A stretch of DNA of 64,000 nucleotides from Providencia sp. PROV188 (GCF_027595165.1 NZ_CP097291.1:2046001-2110000); one strand, 5' to 3'; positions 41,675-50,795 are shown, counted from the stretch's first letter. A program made the numbers and translations. The notes: generated by a model not told the origin, from the sequence alone.

Positions 41675-42139
41675 ATGTTACTGTTTTTTATTATGATCGC
41701 ACTGTCTAATGGAATTTGTATTATTCTGAGCCGAAGCATTAATGGAGGGCTATCTCAAGTCACCAATGCTTTTTATGCCTCTTTAATTAATCATGTTGTG
41801 GGATTTTTATTATTAAGCATGATTATTTGGTTCGCCCAAGACTCATTTAACATTACCTTTGAAAACATTCCTCTCATTGCGTTTACAGGAGGCGTCATTG
41901 GTGCTTGCTTTGTCATCATAAACAGCTATGTTTTGCCATTACTTGGCGCCACACTAACCACTATTTTCGCTATTAGTGGTCAAGTACTTTCCAGCGTCAT
42001 TATCGATGCTGTTCAACATGGCTTACCAGAACATTGGGTATTGCAGCTACTTGGTGTGATTTTTATCCTCGGCGCTATTAGTGTTCGTTACACGCCCAAA
42101 CATAACTCAGCGCCTTGTCGCAATAAAACAGGTGATTGA
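41675..42139 (+). CDS. DMT-superfamily YdcZ (DUF606) protein, second of pair
   Basis: The 154-residue partner of the preceding gene has its own DUF606 core (QVTNAFYASLINHVVGFLLLSMI, FTGGVIGACFVIINSYVLPLLGATLTTIFAISGQVLSSVIIDAV). It has the same length and topology as its neighbour, so these are two complete genes, not one broken gene. The 3' end overlaps the convergent YddG-like gene by 33 bp. Confidence 0.8.
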   Translation: MLLFFIMIALSNGICIILSRSINGGLSQVTNAFYASLINHVVGFLLLSMIIWFAQDSFNITFENIPLIAFTGGVIGACFVIINSYVLPLLGATLTTIFAISGQVLSSVIIDAVQHGLPEHWVLQLLGVIFILGAISVRYTPKHNSAPCRNKTGD

Positions 42140-42991
42140 CCCTATGGTTACCATCAAGACACCTTGCCAGAACCCCAGTGTTAATGCGGTGCTCAATAAC
42201 ATTGAAGAAAACGCTGTAGAGATAACAGGAGTGAAATAGGACAATGTCCCGAGAAAAGCCACATTGCCTTTAATGATTGCCACTGTCCAAAGTGCATTCG
42301 CCCCGCCAGTTGCAATAGCAGTGACAAATAACAAACTGATGCTATTCACATTGATATTAAATGGCGCTGGCGTCGAAAAGATAAATAAGATCCACAATCC
42401 GACCGATGTCATGATAAAAAACAGCACCATACCATTGCAGCCATTCGACATTCGTTTCGTAATATTGCTATAGAAAGCCCACAATAATGCACCAACAAAG
42501 GCTAAGCCGTAGCTCAGTGGGTTACTTTGAATATTTGAAAGAATCGCATTCAGGGACAAAGGTTGATCCCCTGAGATAACCCACAATAAGCCTGCAAACG
42601 CTAAAATAAGCCCAATAATCAGTAATAGGCTAAAACGCTGCCGATTAAATAAAACCGCTAACGCAATTGTGAAGCTCGGCCATAAATAATTCACCATACC
42701 CAGCTCAATGGCTTGCTGACGAGTATTGGCAAGCCCTAGAGCTAAAATAAAGCAAATTTCATAGCTAACAAATAAAAATGCCCCCCAGAACAAATAACGT
42801 CTAGGGAAAAGATGAATTTTCGGCAATCCCATTACAACAACCAAAACTAGGCTCCCTATCGAATAGATAAGTGCCGCACCACCAATAGGGCCAAAGTTTT
42901 CGCTCGTACTGCGAACAAGCCCTACCATCGTGCTCCACAATAATATGGACACGACCCCGTAAAATGTTGCTGCGTATCGTCCGAGTTTCAT
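42107..42991 (-). CDS. yddG: Aromatic amino acid DMT exporter, YddG-like
   Basis: The ten-helix EamA-domain exporter aligns with E. coli YddG along its length: SILLWSTMVGLVRSTSENFGPIGGAALIYSIGSL, FVSYEICFILALGLANTRQQAIELGMVNYLWPS, SYFTPVISTAFSSMLLSTALTLGFWQG. YddG exports aromatic amino acids and some toxicants. The start is taken at 42991 (MKLGRYAAT); a GTG at 43006 is also possible. It converges on, and slightly overlaps, the YdcZ pair. A PheP-like importer lies 6 kb away. Confidence 0.88.
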   Translation of the reverse strand: MKLGRYAATFYGVVSILLWSTMVGLVRSTSENFGPIGGAALIYSIGSLVLVVVMGLPKIHLFPRRYLFWGAFLFVSYEICFILALGLANTRQQAIELGMVNYLWPSFTIALAVLFNRQRFSLLLIIGLILAFAGLLWVISGDQPLSLNAILSNIQSNPLSYGLAFVGALLWAFYSNITKRMSNGCNGMVLFFIMTSVGLWILFIFSTPAPFNINVNSISLLFVTAIATGGANALWTVAIIKGNVAFLGTLSYFTPVISTAFSSMLLSTALTLGFWQGVLMVTIGSITCFIATRR

Positions 42992-43105
42992 CTTCCTGAT
43001 CAACACCTTATTTCATATTTATCTTGGTTATTATTTTCCTCCAAAACCTTACGCTCTAAAGACAATAAAGCAAGTTTTTTATATTTATTAACCAGAGAAT
43101 GAATA

Positions 43106-43141
43106 ATAAAAAAGGCGCTTAGAAATAAATCCAAGCGCCTT
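43106..43141 (-). terminator. Terminator after the AlsT-type symporter
   Basis: The stem AAGGCGCTT / AAGCGCCTT is followed on the minus strand by a run of six T residues, 60 bp past the symporter stop. Confidence 0.8.
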
Positions 43142-43201
43142 ACATTTCTATTAATTTTCAACTGAGGTCAATGCAGTCAACAGCGATCAGCAGCTGCAAA
43201 A

Positions 43202-44659
43202 TTAATGGGCTTCGTTGTTAACCCACTGCTCAACCGATTCCTTTTCCCAAATTCCTTCATTGAGCTGCTTTTTCAGCTCTGGATGATCATTAATATCAAA
43301 TGTTGGAATTTTGCCCGCACCTAACTGTTGGTTGTAATCTTTCGCGAGTTTAAATGCCACACCGGACAACAAGAGGATGGCAATCAAGTTTGTAACTGCC
43401 ATTAAGCCCATCGAAATATCCGCAAGTTTCCAAATCAGTGGCATTTCACCGAGCGCCCCGAACATCACCATTCCCAATGTCGCTAAGCGGAAAATAAATA
43501 GCCCTGCGGTATGATTATTTTCCAAGAAAATCATATTGCTTTCTGCATAAGCATAGTTGGCAATGATGGATGTAAAGGCAAAAAAGAAAATTGCAATCGC
43601 AACGAAGATACTTCCCCAGCTGCCCACCGCAGAAGATAAAGCTAGCTGAGTCAGCTCAATACCATTGATTTTACCCACCGGGCGATCTAACACGCCAGAA
43701 GCCAAAATAATAATGGCTGTAGCGCTACAGATCACTATGGTATCCATGAATACTCCCAACATTTGGACATAGCCTTGGGAGGCTGGGTGTGGTGGATAAG
43801 GTGACGCAGATGCCGCTGCATTTGGCGCAGACCCCATTCCGGCTTCATTCGAGAATAATCCCCGCTGAATGCCTTGCGTCATCGCTTGAGCGATACCATA
43901 ACCAATTGCACCGCCTGCGGCTTCCTGTAAACCAAAGGCGCTACGGAAAATCAGCATAAAGACATCAGGTAAGCGCTCAATATTTTGACCGACGACCCAG
44001 AAAGCCAGTACTAAATAAGCAATAGCCATGATTGGCACAACAAATTCGGCAACTTTAGCAATTGATCTTAATCCACCAAAAATAATGATGCCACTGAGGA
44101 TCACTAAGGTAATTCCAACATAGAGTGGGTTAAAATCAAATGCCACAGCAGTTGCTTGTGCAATGGAGTTCGCTTGAACTGCATTAAAAACCAAACCAAA
44201 TGCAATAATTAAGAAGATGGAGAACAATACACCCATCCAGCGCTGTTTTAAGCCTTTCTCCATGTAATAAGAAGGTCCGCCGCGATAGTTACCTTGGTCA
44301 TCTTTGGTTTTATAAAGCTGCGCTAATGTGCATTCAACAAATGATGTCGCCATTCCTAATAATGCAACGACCCACATCCAGAATATAGCGCCAGGGCCGC
44401 CTGCCGTAATCGCGATAGCAACACCCGTTAGATTTCCAGTACCGACTCGTGCCGCTAGGCTGGTACATAGTGCTTGGAATGAAGAAATACCTGAGCTGTC
44501 CGATTGAGTGCTATTTTTCAGTACTCCGAACATGTGACCAAAATGCCTAAACTGAATAAATTTAGATCGTATTGTAAAATATAAGCCGGCTCCCAGTAAT
44601 AAATAAATTAATAACGAGCCCCAAATAAGATTGCTGATTGAGTTTATAAATTCTATCAA
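43202..44659 (-). CDS. Sodium:alanine symporter, AGCS family (AlsT/YaaJ-like)
   Basis: The 485-residue inner-membrane symporter has about 11 helices and the AGCS signature GTGNLTGVAIAITAGGPGAIFWMWVVALLGMATSFVECTLAQ, plus RGLFSNEAGMGSAPNAAA. Family members import alanine or glycine, sometimes glutamine, with Na+. It is probably monocistronic, with a terminator behind it and a long AT-rich region in front. Orthology to E. coli YaaJ is likely but not certain. Confidence 0.88.
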   Translation of the reverse strand: MIEFINSISNLIWGSLLIYLLLGAGLYFTIRSKFIQFRHFGHMFGVLKNSTQSDSSGISSFQALCTSLAARVGTGNLTGVAIAITAGGPGAIFWMWVVALLGMATSFVECTLAQLYKTKDDQGNYRGGPSYYMEKGLKQRWMGVLFSIFLIIAFGLVFNAVQANSIAQATAVAFDFNPLYVGITLVILSGIIIFGGLRSIAKVAEFVVPIMAIAYLVLAFWVVGQNIERLPDVFMLIFRSAFGLQEAAGGAIGYGIAQAMTQGIQRGLFSNEAGMGSAPNAAASASPYPPHPASQGYVQMLGVFMDTIVICSATAIIILASGVLDRPVGKINGIELTQLALSSAVGSWGSIFVAIAIFFFAFTSIIANYAYAESNMIFLENNHTAGLFIFRLATLGMVMFGALGEMPLIWKLADISMGLMAVTNLIAILLLSGVAFKLAKDYNQQLGAGKIPTFDINDHPELKKQLNEGIWEKESVEQWVNNEAH

Positions 44660-45312
44660 ATTATGCTCCTTTTATTATATCCACTAATAGATGTATTAGT
44701 TGGTGAGTTATTTAGCTCCATATTATTTAAGTAATTAAACAAATAAAAATATAAACCATGATGGTTTATCATGAATAATCAATGTTATTAAACAAGACCC
44801 ATGAATTATATTTTTTTTACTTTCTCTGTAAATTTTTTTCTGAACATCAGCCTATTTAATACTTAAGACAGCGAATAATCATGCAAGCCAGAGTAAAAAA
44901 GTGAAATAAAATAATTATTAAAACAAAGTGATACAACCAGATTGATTAATTTAAGAACGATCTCAATCAATTGATTAAAAACATGATAATTTTTAACCAG
45001 AATTTACTATTATAAGTAAAAAATCATTAAATTTAATTAAGTGAACGCGTATTTGGTTAAATGGTATTTAATTATTTTTTAAATTGAATAACTAATTGCT
45101 AAATTTTAATGATTACTCCTTTGAATAATCATTGATGATAAATATTAAATATAGTTTGATACGTCTTCATTGAATTATATTTTAAATCTACCACTCAAAC
45201 CTATTTCAGAGTAGAATAATCGTTTTGCAATCATCATAATAAGATTATTGCTAATGTTTTATGATACCAATACACTTATCGCTAATTTGCTTTCTACATC
45301 AAAGGGTAATAT
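44660..45312. other. Very AT-rich intergenic region
   Basis: The 650-bp stretch between the AGCS symporter and the DinI-like gene has no credible open frame. It is dominated by A and T with several short inverted repeats. Promoters for both flanking genes must lie here, and a horizontally shaped boundary is possible. I see no LexA box ahead of the DinI-like gene. Confidence 0.4.
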
Positions 45313-45561
45313 ATGGAAATCCACATCAAAGTTTCTGACGATTTAGTCTCAACGCTCTCTGAAAAATCCTACGACGCGTTCACAGCTGAATTGCATGCCA
45401 GAGTTTTAGAAGTATACCCAGGTAGCAACCTTTTTATTACACATGACAGTGGTGCAACCACCTTCAATACCAAAGGCTTCCATGATGATAAAGAAGCCCA
45501 TATCGTTCTCCATGAACTGGTTGAAGATGTTTTCCATCATGGTCACTGGTTAAAAGCATAA
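45313..45561 (+). CDS. DinI-like family small protein
   Basis: The 82-residue protein has the DinI-type pattern: an N-terminal beta strand (MEIHIKVSDD), a helix with YDAFTAELHARVLEVYPGS, a second strand with a Gly turn, and an acidic C-terminal helix (DDKEAHIVLHELVEDVFHHGHW). DinI family proteins modulate RecA filaments. Unlike the phage-region dinI at 61.8 kb, no CTGT-N8-ACAG box precedes it, so SOS control is not supported. The function is inferred from the family pattern. Confidence 0.65.
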   Translation: MEIHIKVSDDLVSTLSEKSYDAFTAELHARVLEVYPGSNLFITHDSGATTFNTKGFHDDKEAHIVLHELVEDVFHHGHWLKA

Positions 45562-45859
45562 TACTCTAGCTCTATTTTCCAGCCTCCAGCGATAACCGCT
45601 AGGCTGGAACTCATCCCTCTCGCCCTTTCCCCTATTTCAAACCCTGATCAAGATCATAGTTAATAATGATGTTAGTCGACTTTGTATAAAAGTCCTTTTC
45701 TTTTAAGCGCTATATGGTAATGTATATAACGAATTTTCATTTACATTGCTTTTGCTAATTTATAGCAGCCAGTATTTATTACTGGCTTTTTTTATGGGAA
45801 AAATGTAGGCGAACGCCTGAATTGGATACGCAGCTATACCGTAAATACTCTAAATAGAA
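45562..45859. other. Intergenic region with two hairpins
   Basis: A stem without T run (CCAGCCT / AGGCTGG, about 45581-45606) follows the DinI-like gene. A clear intrinsic terminator (AGCCAGTA / TACTGGCT then seven T residues) lies at 45768-45794 on the plus strand, about 200 bp from any gene it could serve. It may end an unannotated small transcript. Confidence 0.45.
45768..45794 (+). terminator. Orphan intrinsic terminator
   Basis: An 8-bp stem (AGCCAGTA / TACTGGCT) with a five-base loop is followed by TTTTTTT. The nearest upstream gene on this strand ends at 45561. Confidence 0.7.
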
Positions 45860-46237
45860 TTACTGTGATTTTTCACACAATGACACAATAGCAGTGCGTA
45901 GTTCTGGTGTATCACTGGTGATCAATTGATGATGTTCAGAGAATTTTCCATCTTGAACACTGACGCTAGCAACAAACGGTAACTTATCACCTTGCTCACT
46001 AGTTTGATAAAAACCACAGACTCGGTAGCATTCACCTTCTTTAAATTCGCTTTTCAGGACAATTTTGACATCCTCAAAAGTCAGAGGACTACCTGAACTT
46101 AGCTTATTCTCGATAAGCTTTTCAGCTTGCTTGGTGACATCGCTATCACCGATCGTTGTATAAAACTGATAAGCAAATGCACCTAACGCCAACAATATAA
46201 CTATCAGTAGCTTGCTTTTTATACGTTTCAATCTCAA
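45860..46237 (-). CDS. Hypothetical membrane-anchored protein
   Basis: I do not recognise this 125-residue protein. It has an N-terminal basic stretch and one membrane segment (LKRIKSKLLIVILLALGAFAYQFY). The rest appears to be a periplasmic domain with three cysteines (ECYRVCGF and SLCEKS), so disulfides are possible. Its pattern 'F+DVK... CG...' resembles the lipoprotein at 50.4 kb, which may share a fold. It stands alone between AT-rich regions. Confidence 0.6.
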   Translation of the reverse strand: MRLKRIKSKLLIVILLALGAFAYQFYTTIGDSDVTKQAEKLIENKLSSGSPLTFEDVKIVLKSEFKEGECYRVCGFYQTSEQGDKLPFVASVSVQDGKFSEHHQLITSDTPELRTAIVSLCEKSQ

Positions 46238-46569
46238 ATCCTTCTCATACTACACTTATGGGCTTATCGATTATGTTAACACCTTTACCCCATCAATAAT
46301 AAGTATCTCGATATTCATGCCGCACAAAAAGTTCCATTTAATTGACAAAATAAAAATAAATTTATTTTACACTTAACATTTTATAGCTTATATAATATTG
46401 AATTATTGCCATTCGAACACTACCAATATTTATTTAACAATTTTTTATCAGTATGAAGAAATAATGAATAACTGTGTTTTAAATATGAAACTTCTCTATA
46501 TTTAAGTAAATAAGATTGAAATAAAAAAACACAGTGGCAAGCTGATAATAAATAAAGAGGAGAATCAAA
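46238..46569. other. AT-rich intergenic region
   Basis: About 330 bp with no open frame or clear motif other than the strong GAGGAGA ribosome site for the gene at 46570. Confidence 0.4.
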
Positions 46570-46917
46570 ATGAAAAATTTAAAATCACTTATTTTAGTCG
46601 GCAGCTTATTAGCGGTGAGTTTCTCTACATTTGCTTATCACGGTAATGGTTATCACCGAAATGGCAATGGAACTTGGTGTAACGGATCAAATCAATCTCA
46701 GTATGACAGACCCTGTGATGGTACTTACCGTGGGCAATATATGGGACGCCATCAAGGAATGATGCAATACTCAACGGCTGTACAAACCACTCAGCCAGAA
46801 GAAGCGTTAAAGAAAATTACAGCGGAAGTACCAAAGGGTGAGAATAACAAGAAATATATGGTGAAAGTGGCAGTGATTGAAATTTCACCTAGCTTAGCGA
46901 CACAAGAAGCTCAATAA
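46570..46917 (+). CDS. Hypothetical secreted Gly/His/Asn-rich protein
   Basis: The 115-residue protein starts with a typical signal peptide (MKNLKSLILVGSLLAVSFSTFAY, cleavage near TFA-YH). It continues with a low-complexity segment rich in Gly, Asn, His and Tyr (YHGNGYHRNGNGTWCNGSNQ), containing two cysteines, then a lysine-containing C-terminal part (EEALKKITAEVPKGENNKKYMVKVAVIEI). No family is recognised; export to the periplasm is inferred from the signal. A strong GAGGAGA ribosome site precedes it. A 9-bp stem hairpin (about 46936-46969) follows. Confidence 0.65.
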   Translation: MKNLKSLILVGSLLAVSFSTFAYHGNGYHRNGNGTWCNGSNQSQYDRPCDGTYRGQYMGRHQGMMQYSTAVQTTQPEEALKKITAEVPKGENNKKYMVKVAVIEISPSLATQEAQ

Positions 46918-46985
46918 ATTTCACTCTGAATCATAATAGCCAGTAATATCTTTAATAATGCTGGCTATTACGTATTAACTAAAAG

Positions 46986-47495
46986 TTAGCTATTTATACC
47001 TATTGGTAAATACCCTTGCCATAATGGTTGATATTTATCTCCATTCTTATTTTTATTTAGGTGAATATAATATTCACCAATTTTTTGTAGCAATAAACAA
47101 TCATCAACATCTTTTAAATTATCTTTATGCTGTTGCTGACTGTTCACTAAGAGCTGGCTAATTGCTTTTTGTTTAGCTTCTTGGGCATTTTTTGCCACAA
47201 AGAGATCAAACTCATGCAGCTCCGCAAGTGTTGATGAAATATATCCACCTACATTAATAAAATAGAGTTTGTATTCACTTTCTGATGGTTCTTTGCTCAA
47301 ACTGATGTCGAACCCATCTACCCAATTGATATCTGCATACCCATCCACATGAATTTTATCTTTATCCCCAAACCAAGCATCGCGCAATAGTGGCCAAGCT
47401 TCTTCTGGTGTGTTGACTGCCGCAAACTGAATATCGTGCACCTCAATATTGGATTTTCCGGCATTACCACCAACATAAAACATAAATAGTTTCAT
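46986..47495 (-). CDS. DUF1543 domain-containing protein
   Basis: The 169-residue cytoplasmic protein carries two copies of the DUF1543 pattern. The first is MKLFMFYVGGNAGKSNIEVHDIQFAAVNTPEEAWPLLRDAWFGDKDKIHVDGYADINWVDGFDISL; the second begins KLYFINVGGYISSTLAELHEFDLFVAKNAQEAKQKAISQL. The role of the domain is unknown. It is a single gene, tail to tail with the secreted Gly/His-rich protein. Confidence 0.8.
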   Translation of the reverse strand: MKLFMFYVGGNAGKSNIEVHDIQFAAVNTPEEAWPLLRDAWFGDKDKIHVDGYADINWVDGFDISLSKEPSESEYKLYFINVGGYISSTLAELHEFDLFVAKNAQEAKQKAISQLLVNSQQQHKDNLKDVDDCLLLQKIGEYYIHLNKNKNGDKYQPLWQGYLPIGINS

Positions 47496-47772
47496 TATTC
47501 TCTCTCTGTGATTAGTTATCGTTATGTATGATAATATACAACCATATCAATTCAATGTGCAATAATTAACACCACTCCCCAAAATTAAAACTAATCAAAA
47601 TTACTATTTATAATCAAGCCATTAGAGCAGTTTAAAAATTATCTCCGTTTCAACCCAGCCTTTTGAAATATAACAAAATGAATAAAAAATCACTTTAACT
47701 ATATATTTATTTACAACTGAATTATTTCGAGTAATCTAATCACACAAGATAAATATATTTCAGGGACTCATT

Positions 47773-48924
47773 ATGGATCGTCGTTCTTTTCTAAAATCAA
47801 GCTCACTTATTGCTGGTGGCTTAGCACTAAATTCAGTTTTAAATCAAGCAAGTGCAAATACTAGCGCACTTGTTAAACCAAATGCCCAACATCCTTTATT
47901 ACTCAATTTCAATGAGAACTCATTGGGAATGTCACCCAGTGCACAAAAAGCGGTTATTGAAGCTTTACCCGGTTCATTCCGTTACCCTGATGACGCACGC
48001 TCTGAGCTTATTGGTAATATTGGCACACTGCATAGCCTAGACAGCAAGAATGTGACCCTCGGAAATGGTTCGTCAGAAACCATTCAGGCGGCTGTCGCCA
48101 TGCTCGCAAATAAAGCAAGAAAAGATGGCATAAAAATTCAACTTGTCACTCCAGATCCAACATTTAACTATGCTGAACTTTATGCTCTCCCACTCGGTGT
48201 AGAAATAACTAAAGTTCCCTTAAAATCGGACTTGAGTTTTGACCTGAAAAAAATGGAGCAAATCGCCAATGATTACGATGGTTTATCCATTATCTATATC
48301 TGTAATCCAAACAACCCAACGGCGATGATAACTCCGCATAGCCCACTCGATAACTGGATGAAAAAAGTTTCAGATAAACAGTTTTTTATTGTTGATGAAG
48401 CTTACGCGGAATTTGTTGAAGATCCACAGTTTGTAAGCGCAATTGAATTAGTCAAAGCAGGACAAAAAAACCTAATAGTGACACGGACTTTCTCGAAAAT
48501 TTACGCATTAGCAGGCCTGCGAGTGGGGTACGGCATTGCAACCCCTGAAATCATTGAAGCGGTCGATGAGTTTATCTCGATTGATAACACCAATACTGCG
48601 GGTGCTGTCGCTGCCATTGCATCATTGAAAGATAAGAAATTCCTGGAATATAGCCTTAAATCTAACAATCTTTCACGTAAAATCGTTGAAACTGCGCTTA
48701 ATGAATTAGGCTTAGAGTATGCGCCATCACAAGCTAACTTTATTTTCCACAAAGTAAAAGGTGATGTGAAAACTTATAAACAGCGTATGAAAGAGGCCAA
48801 TATTATGGTTGGCAGAGAATTTCCACCTGTTATGGGTTGGAACCGCTTAACCTTAGGTACCCCGCAAGAAATGGAGCAGTTCGTTGCGGTACTTAAAGAG
48901 TTTCGTCAAAAAGGTTGGGTGTAA
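47773..48924 (+). CDS. Tat-signal PLP-dependent aminotransferase (HisC-like)
   Basis: The 383-residue fold-type I PLP enzyme resembles histidinol-phosphate aminotransferases. It has YICNPNNPTAM (PLP-phosphate region), FIVDEAYAEFV (Asp-x-x-Tyr pair) and the Schiff-base lysine in TRTFSKIYALAGLRVGYGIA. Unusually it begins with a twin-arginine signal, MDRRSFLKSSSLIAGGLALNSVLNQASA, implying export of the folded, cofactor-loaded enzyme to the periplasm. It stands alone, away from his genes, so a role in histidine synthesis is unlikely. The substrate is unknown. Confidence 0.83.
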   Translation: MDRRSFLKSSSLIAGGLALNSVLNQASANTSALVKPNAQHPLLLNFNENSLGMSPSAQKAVIEALPGSFRYPDDARSELIGNIGTLHSLDSKNVTLGNGSSETIQAAVAMLANKARKDGIKIQLVTPDPTFNYAELYALPLGVEITKVPLKSDLSFDLKKMEQIANDYDGLSIIYICNPNNPTAMITPHSPLDNWMKKVSDKQFFIVDEAYAEFVEDPQFVSAIELVKAGQKNLIVTRTFSKIYALAGLRVGYGIATPEIIEAVDEFISIDNTNTAGAVAAIASLKDKKFLEYSLKSNNLSRKIVETALNELGLEYAPSQANFIFHKVKGDVKTYKQRMKEANIMVGREFPPVMGWNRLTLGTPQEMEQFVAVLKEFRQKGWV

Positions 48925-48946
48925 GTAAAAATCCCATTATTTATTA

Positions 48947-48980
48947 AGCATCTTCTACTTTCTATAAAGTAGAAGATGCT
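48947..48980. terminator. Long hairpin between aminotransferase and DUF486 gene
   Basis: A perfect 14-bp stem (AGCATCTTCTACTT / AAGTAGAAGATGCT) with a six-base loop lies between the convergent genes. No strong T run follows, so termination efficiency is uncertain. Confidence 0.6.
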
Positions 48981-48985
48981 GTTCA

Positions 48986-49330
48986 CTAAAAAGGACCTTT
49001 AAAAATAAAAAATGCGCCTGCAAAAATAAGAATAAAGCCAATGATATGGTTTATTGTAAAACTCTCACCTAGATAAAGCACAGAAAACCCAGCGAATACG
49101 CATAACGTAATCACTTCTTGCATCGTCTTCAATTCAGCGGCGCTGTAATATTGGTGTCCTAAGCGATTTGCAGGTACCGCAAAACAGTATTCTACAAATG
49201 CAATCAACCAACTAAAGAATATGACTATATATAATGGCTTATTCGTAAATTTTAAATGTCCATACCAAGCGAACATCATAAATACATTGGAAATAACCAA
49301 TAAGATAACAGGATAGAATTTTGCTAGCAT
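48986..49330 (-). CDS. DUF486 / DMT-family small membrane protein
   Basis: The 114-residue protein has four hydrophobic helices (VILLVISNVFMMFAWYGHL; IVIFFSWLIAFVEYCFAVPANRLG; MQEVITLCVFAGFSVLYLGE; NHIIGFILIFAGAFFIFKG), the DUF486 pattern. This size and topology suggest a small multidrug-resistance-like or chaperone-type membrane protein, with no known substrate. It ends with GPF just before the hairpin. Confidence 0.78.
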   Translation of the reverse strand: MLAKFYPVILLVISNVFMMFAWYGHLKFTNKPLYIVIFFSWLIAFVEYCFAVPANRLGHQYYSAAELKTMQEVITLCVFAGFSVLYLGESFTINHIIGFILIFAGAFFIFKGPF

Positions 49331-49557
49331 GATAAGCCAATGGCGAGTTCAAATATGCATATATTATGCGAATAACACCCCTTAATTTCAATCATCTTCC
49401 CATATTTGTTCATGATTGCTTTCACATATAACCAGCCAAATAGCTTGCATTATTTCCCAACATGGAAATTAAATGTACTTATTGGTACGCTTTTTTATTT
49501 ACTTTAATCTTACAGCGACTACAATGACCTCAATTAATGTATGTATAGGTACACTTT

Positions 49558-50337
49558 ATGACGGATTTTATTACTGCAAACCAAAAGGCATGGGATAAAC
49601 AAGCGGCATCTCAACAACCTTGGTCTACTCCGGTTGATAGCCAAACAATTGAAGAAGCAAAAAAAGGAAATTGGGAAATTCATCTAACGCCAACCCCATT
49701 AAATAAAGCTTGGCTTGGTGACGTAAAAGGGAAAAAAATTCTCTGTTTAGCTTCTGCGGGTGGGCAGCAAGCGCCAATATTGGCTGCTGTGGGCGCTATC
49801 GTGACAGTATTTGATTTGTCAGAAAAACAGTTAGCGCAAGATAGTATGGTGGCTAAGCGGGATAATTTAGCACTGACAACAGTTCAAGGTGATATGCGTT
49901 ATCTCCCTATGTTTGAAGACAATTCATTTGATATTATTTTTCACCCAATTTCAAACTTATACATTCCCGATGTTAATCCTGTATGGCAAGAATGCTTTCG
50001 GGTACTTAAACCGCAAGGTCGATTGCTCTCAAGCTTTTTTAACCCTGTCGTATTTGTTGATGATAGAGATAAAAGTCCTACTGAAAATACAATTATTCGA
50101 CCACGATATACCATGCCGTTTTCAGAATTAGATAACTTATCGCAGGAACAGGTGGCGTCAAAACAAGCAAAGCAAGAAGCGTTTGTCTTTGGTCATTCAC
50201 TGACGGACTTAATTGGTGGGCAAATACAGGCGGGCTTTAACATTGCAGGTTTTCAAGAAGATTGGCAGCCAAATCCTCGTTTTGTTATCGATAATTTCTT
50301 GCCAACATTCCTAGCCACATTGGCAATAAAACCATGA
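49558..50337 (+). CDS. Class I SAM-dependent methyltransferase
   Basis: The 259-residue cytoplasmic protein has a Rossmann methyltransferase core: motif I KILCLASAGGQQAPILAAVGA, acidic motif II VFDLS, TTVQGDMRYLPMFEDNSFDIIF and the post-III FRVLKPQGRLLSSFFNP. It belongs to the UbiE/ARSM-like methyltransferase-11 group. The N-terminal WDKQAASQQPWSTPV and C-terminal NFLPTFLATLAIKP are shared with many uncharacterised homologues. The target molecule cannot be deduced. It stands alone, followed by a terminator. Confidence 0.82.
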   Translation: MTDFITANQKAWDKQAASQQPWSTPVDSQTIEEAKKGNWEIHLTPTPLNKAWLGDVKGKKILCLASAGGQQAPILAAVGAIVTVFDLSEKQLAQDSMVAKRDNLALTTVQGDMRYLPMFEDNSFDIIFHPISNLYIPDVNPVWQECFRVLKPQGRLLSSFFNPVVFVDDRDKSPTENTIIRPRYTMPFSELDNLSQEQVASKQAKQEAFVFGHSLTDLIGGQIQAGFNIAGFQEDWQPNPRFVIDNFLPTFLATLAIKP

Positions 50338-50343
50338 AATCAT

Positions 50344-50385
50344 AAGGCAGAGTTGATAATACAAAGATCAATCTGCCTTTTAATT
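50344..50385. terminator. Terminator after the methyltransferase
   Basis: An interrupted stem (AAGGCAGA..TTGAT / ATCAA..TCTGCCTT) lies between the convergent genes at 50337 and 50397, with short T and A stretches on either side. Confidence 0.6.
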
Positions 50386-50396
50386 ATTATGATTTA

Positions 50397-50795
50397 TTAC
50401 TCTCGATTGCAATAACGTTCCCAGATAGGGTCAAATTGTTCAACAGGAACAATATCATCAACTTTTTCCACTAGTGGAATAGAAACCACTGTTTTACCTT
50501 CTTTGTTTTTATGTAAACGAACAATAAATCGTTTATATCCGTAAGGTAAACCATCTTCAAACCCAAAAACTTCACCACAATAGTAGCCAGTCTCATCGCC
50601 CTCTTCATTCTGATTCAGAACATGATATTTCACATTTTTGTATGTTGCGGCTGATGGATATACCAGAAAATCTTCAACGGCGCTTTTGACTTTACTCTCT
50701 GCGTCCATCTCTGTATCTGAAGAAACTTCTGTCATCACACCTGCTATGTAGGAACAGCCCGCGACTAATAATACTACAAGGACTCTTAGTAACAT
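50397..50795 (-). CDS. Putative small lipoprotein
   Basis: The 132-residue protein has a short hydrophobic N terminus ending in a lipobox (VLLVAGCSY), so Cys14 may be lipidated. The remainder (about 35-132) is an acidic domain with the segment ATYKNVKYHVLNQ, CGEVFGF and YKRFIVRLH. That pattern occurs in small secreted hypothetical proteins of enterobacteria. No function is assigned. It may be distantly related to the membrane-anchored protein at 45.9 kb. Confidence 0.62.
   Translation of the reverse strand: MLLRVLVVLLVAGCSYIAGVMTEVSSDTEMDAESKVKSAVEDFLVYPSAATYKNVKYHVLNQNEEGDETGYYCGEVFGFEDGLPYGYKRFIVRLHKNKEGKTVVSIPLVEKVDDIVPVEQFDPIWERYCNRE

Noticed and set aside
41219..42139. Possibility that the two YdcZ genes are one frameshifted transporter
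   Set aside because: Each is a complete DUF606 protein with its own start; such pairs are common.
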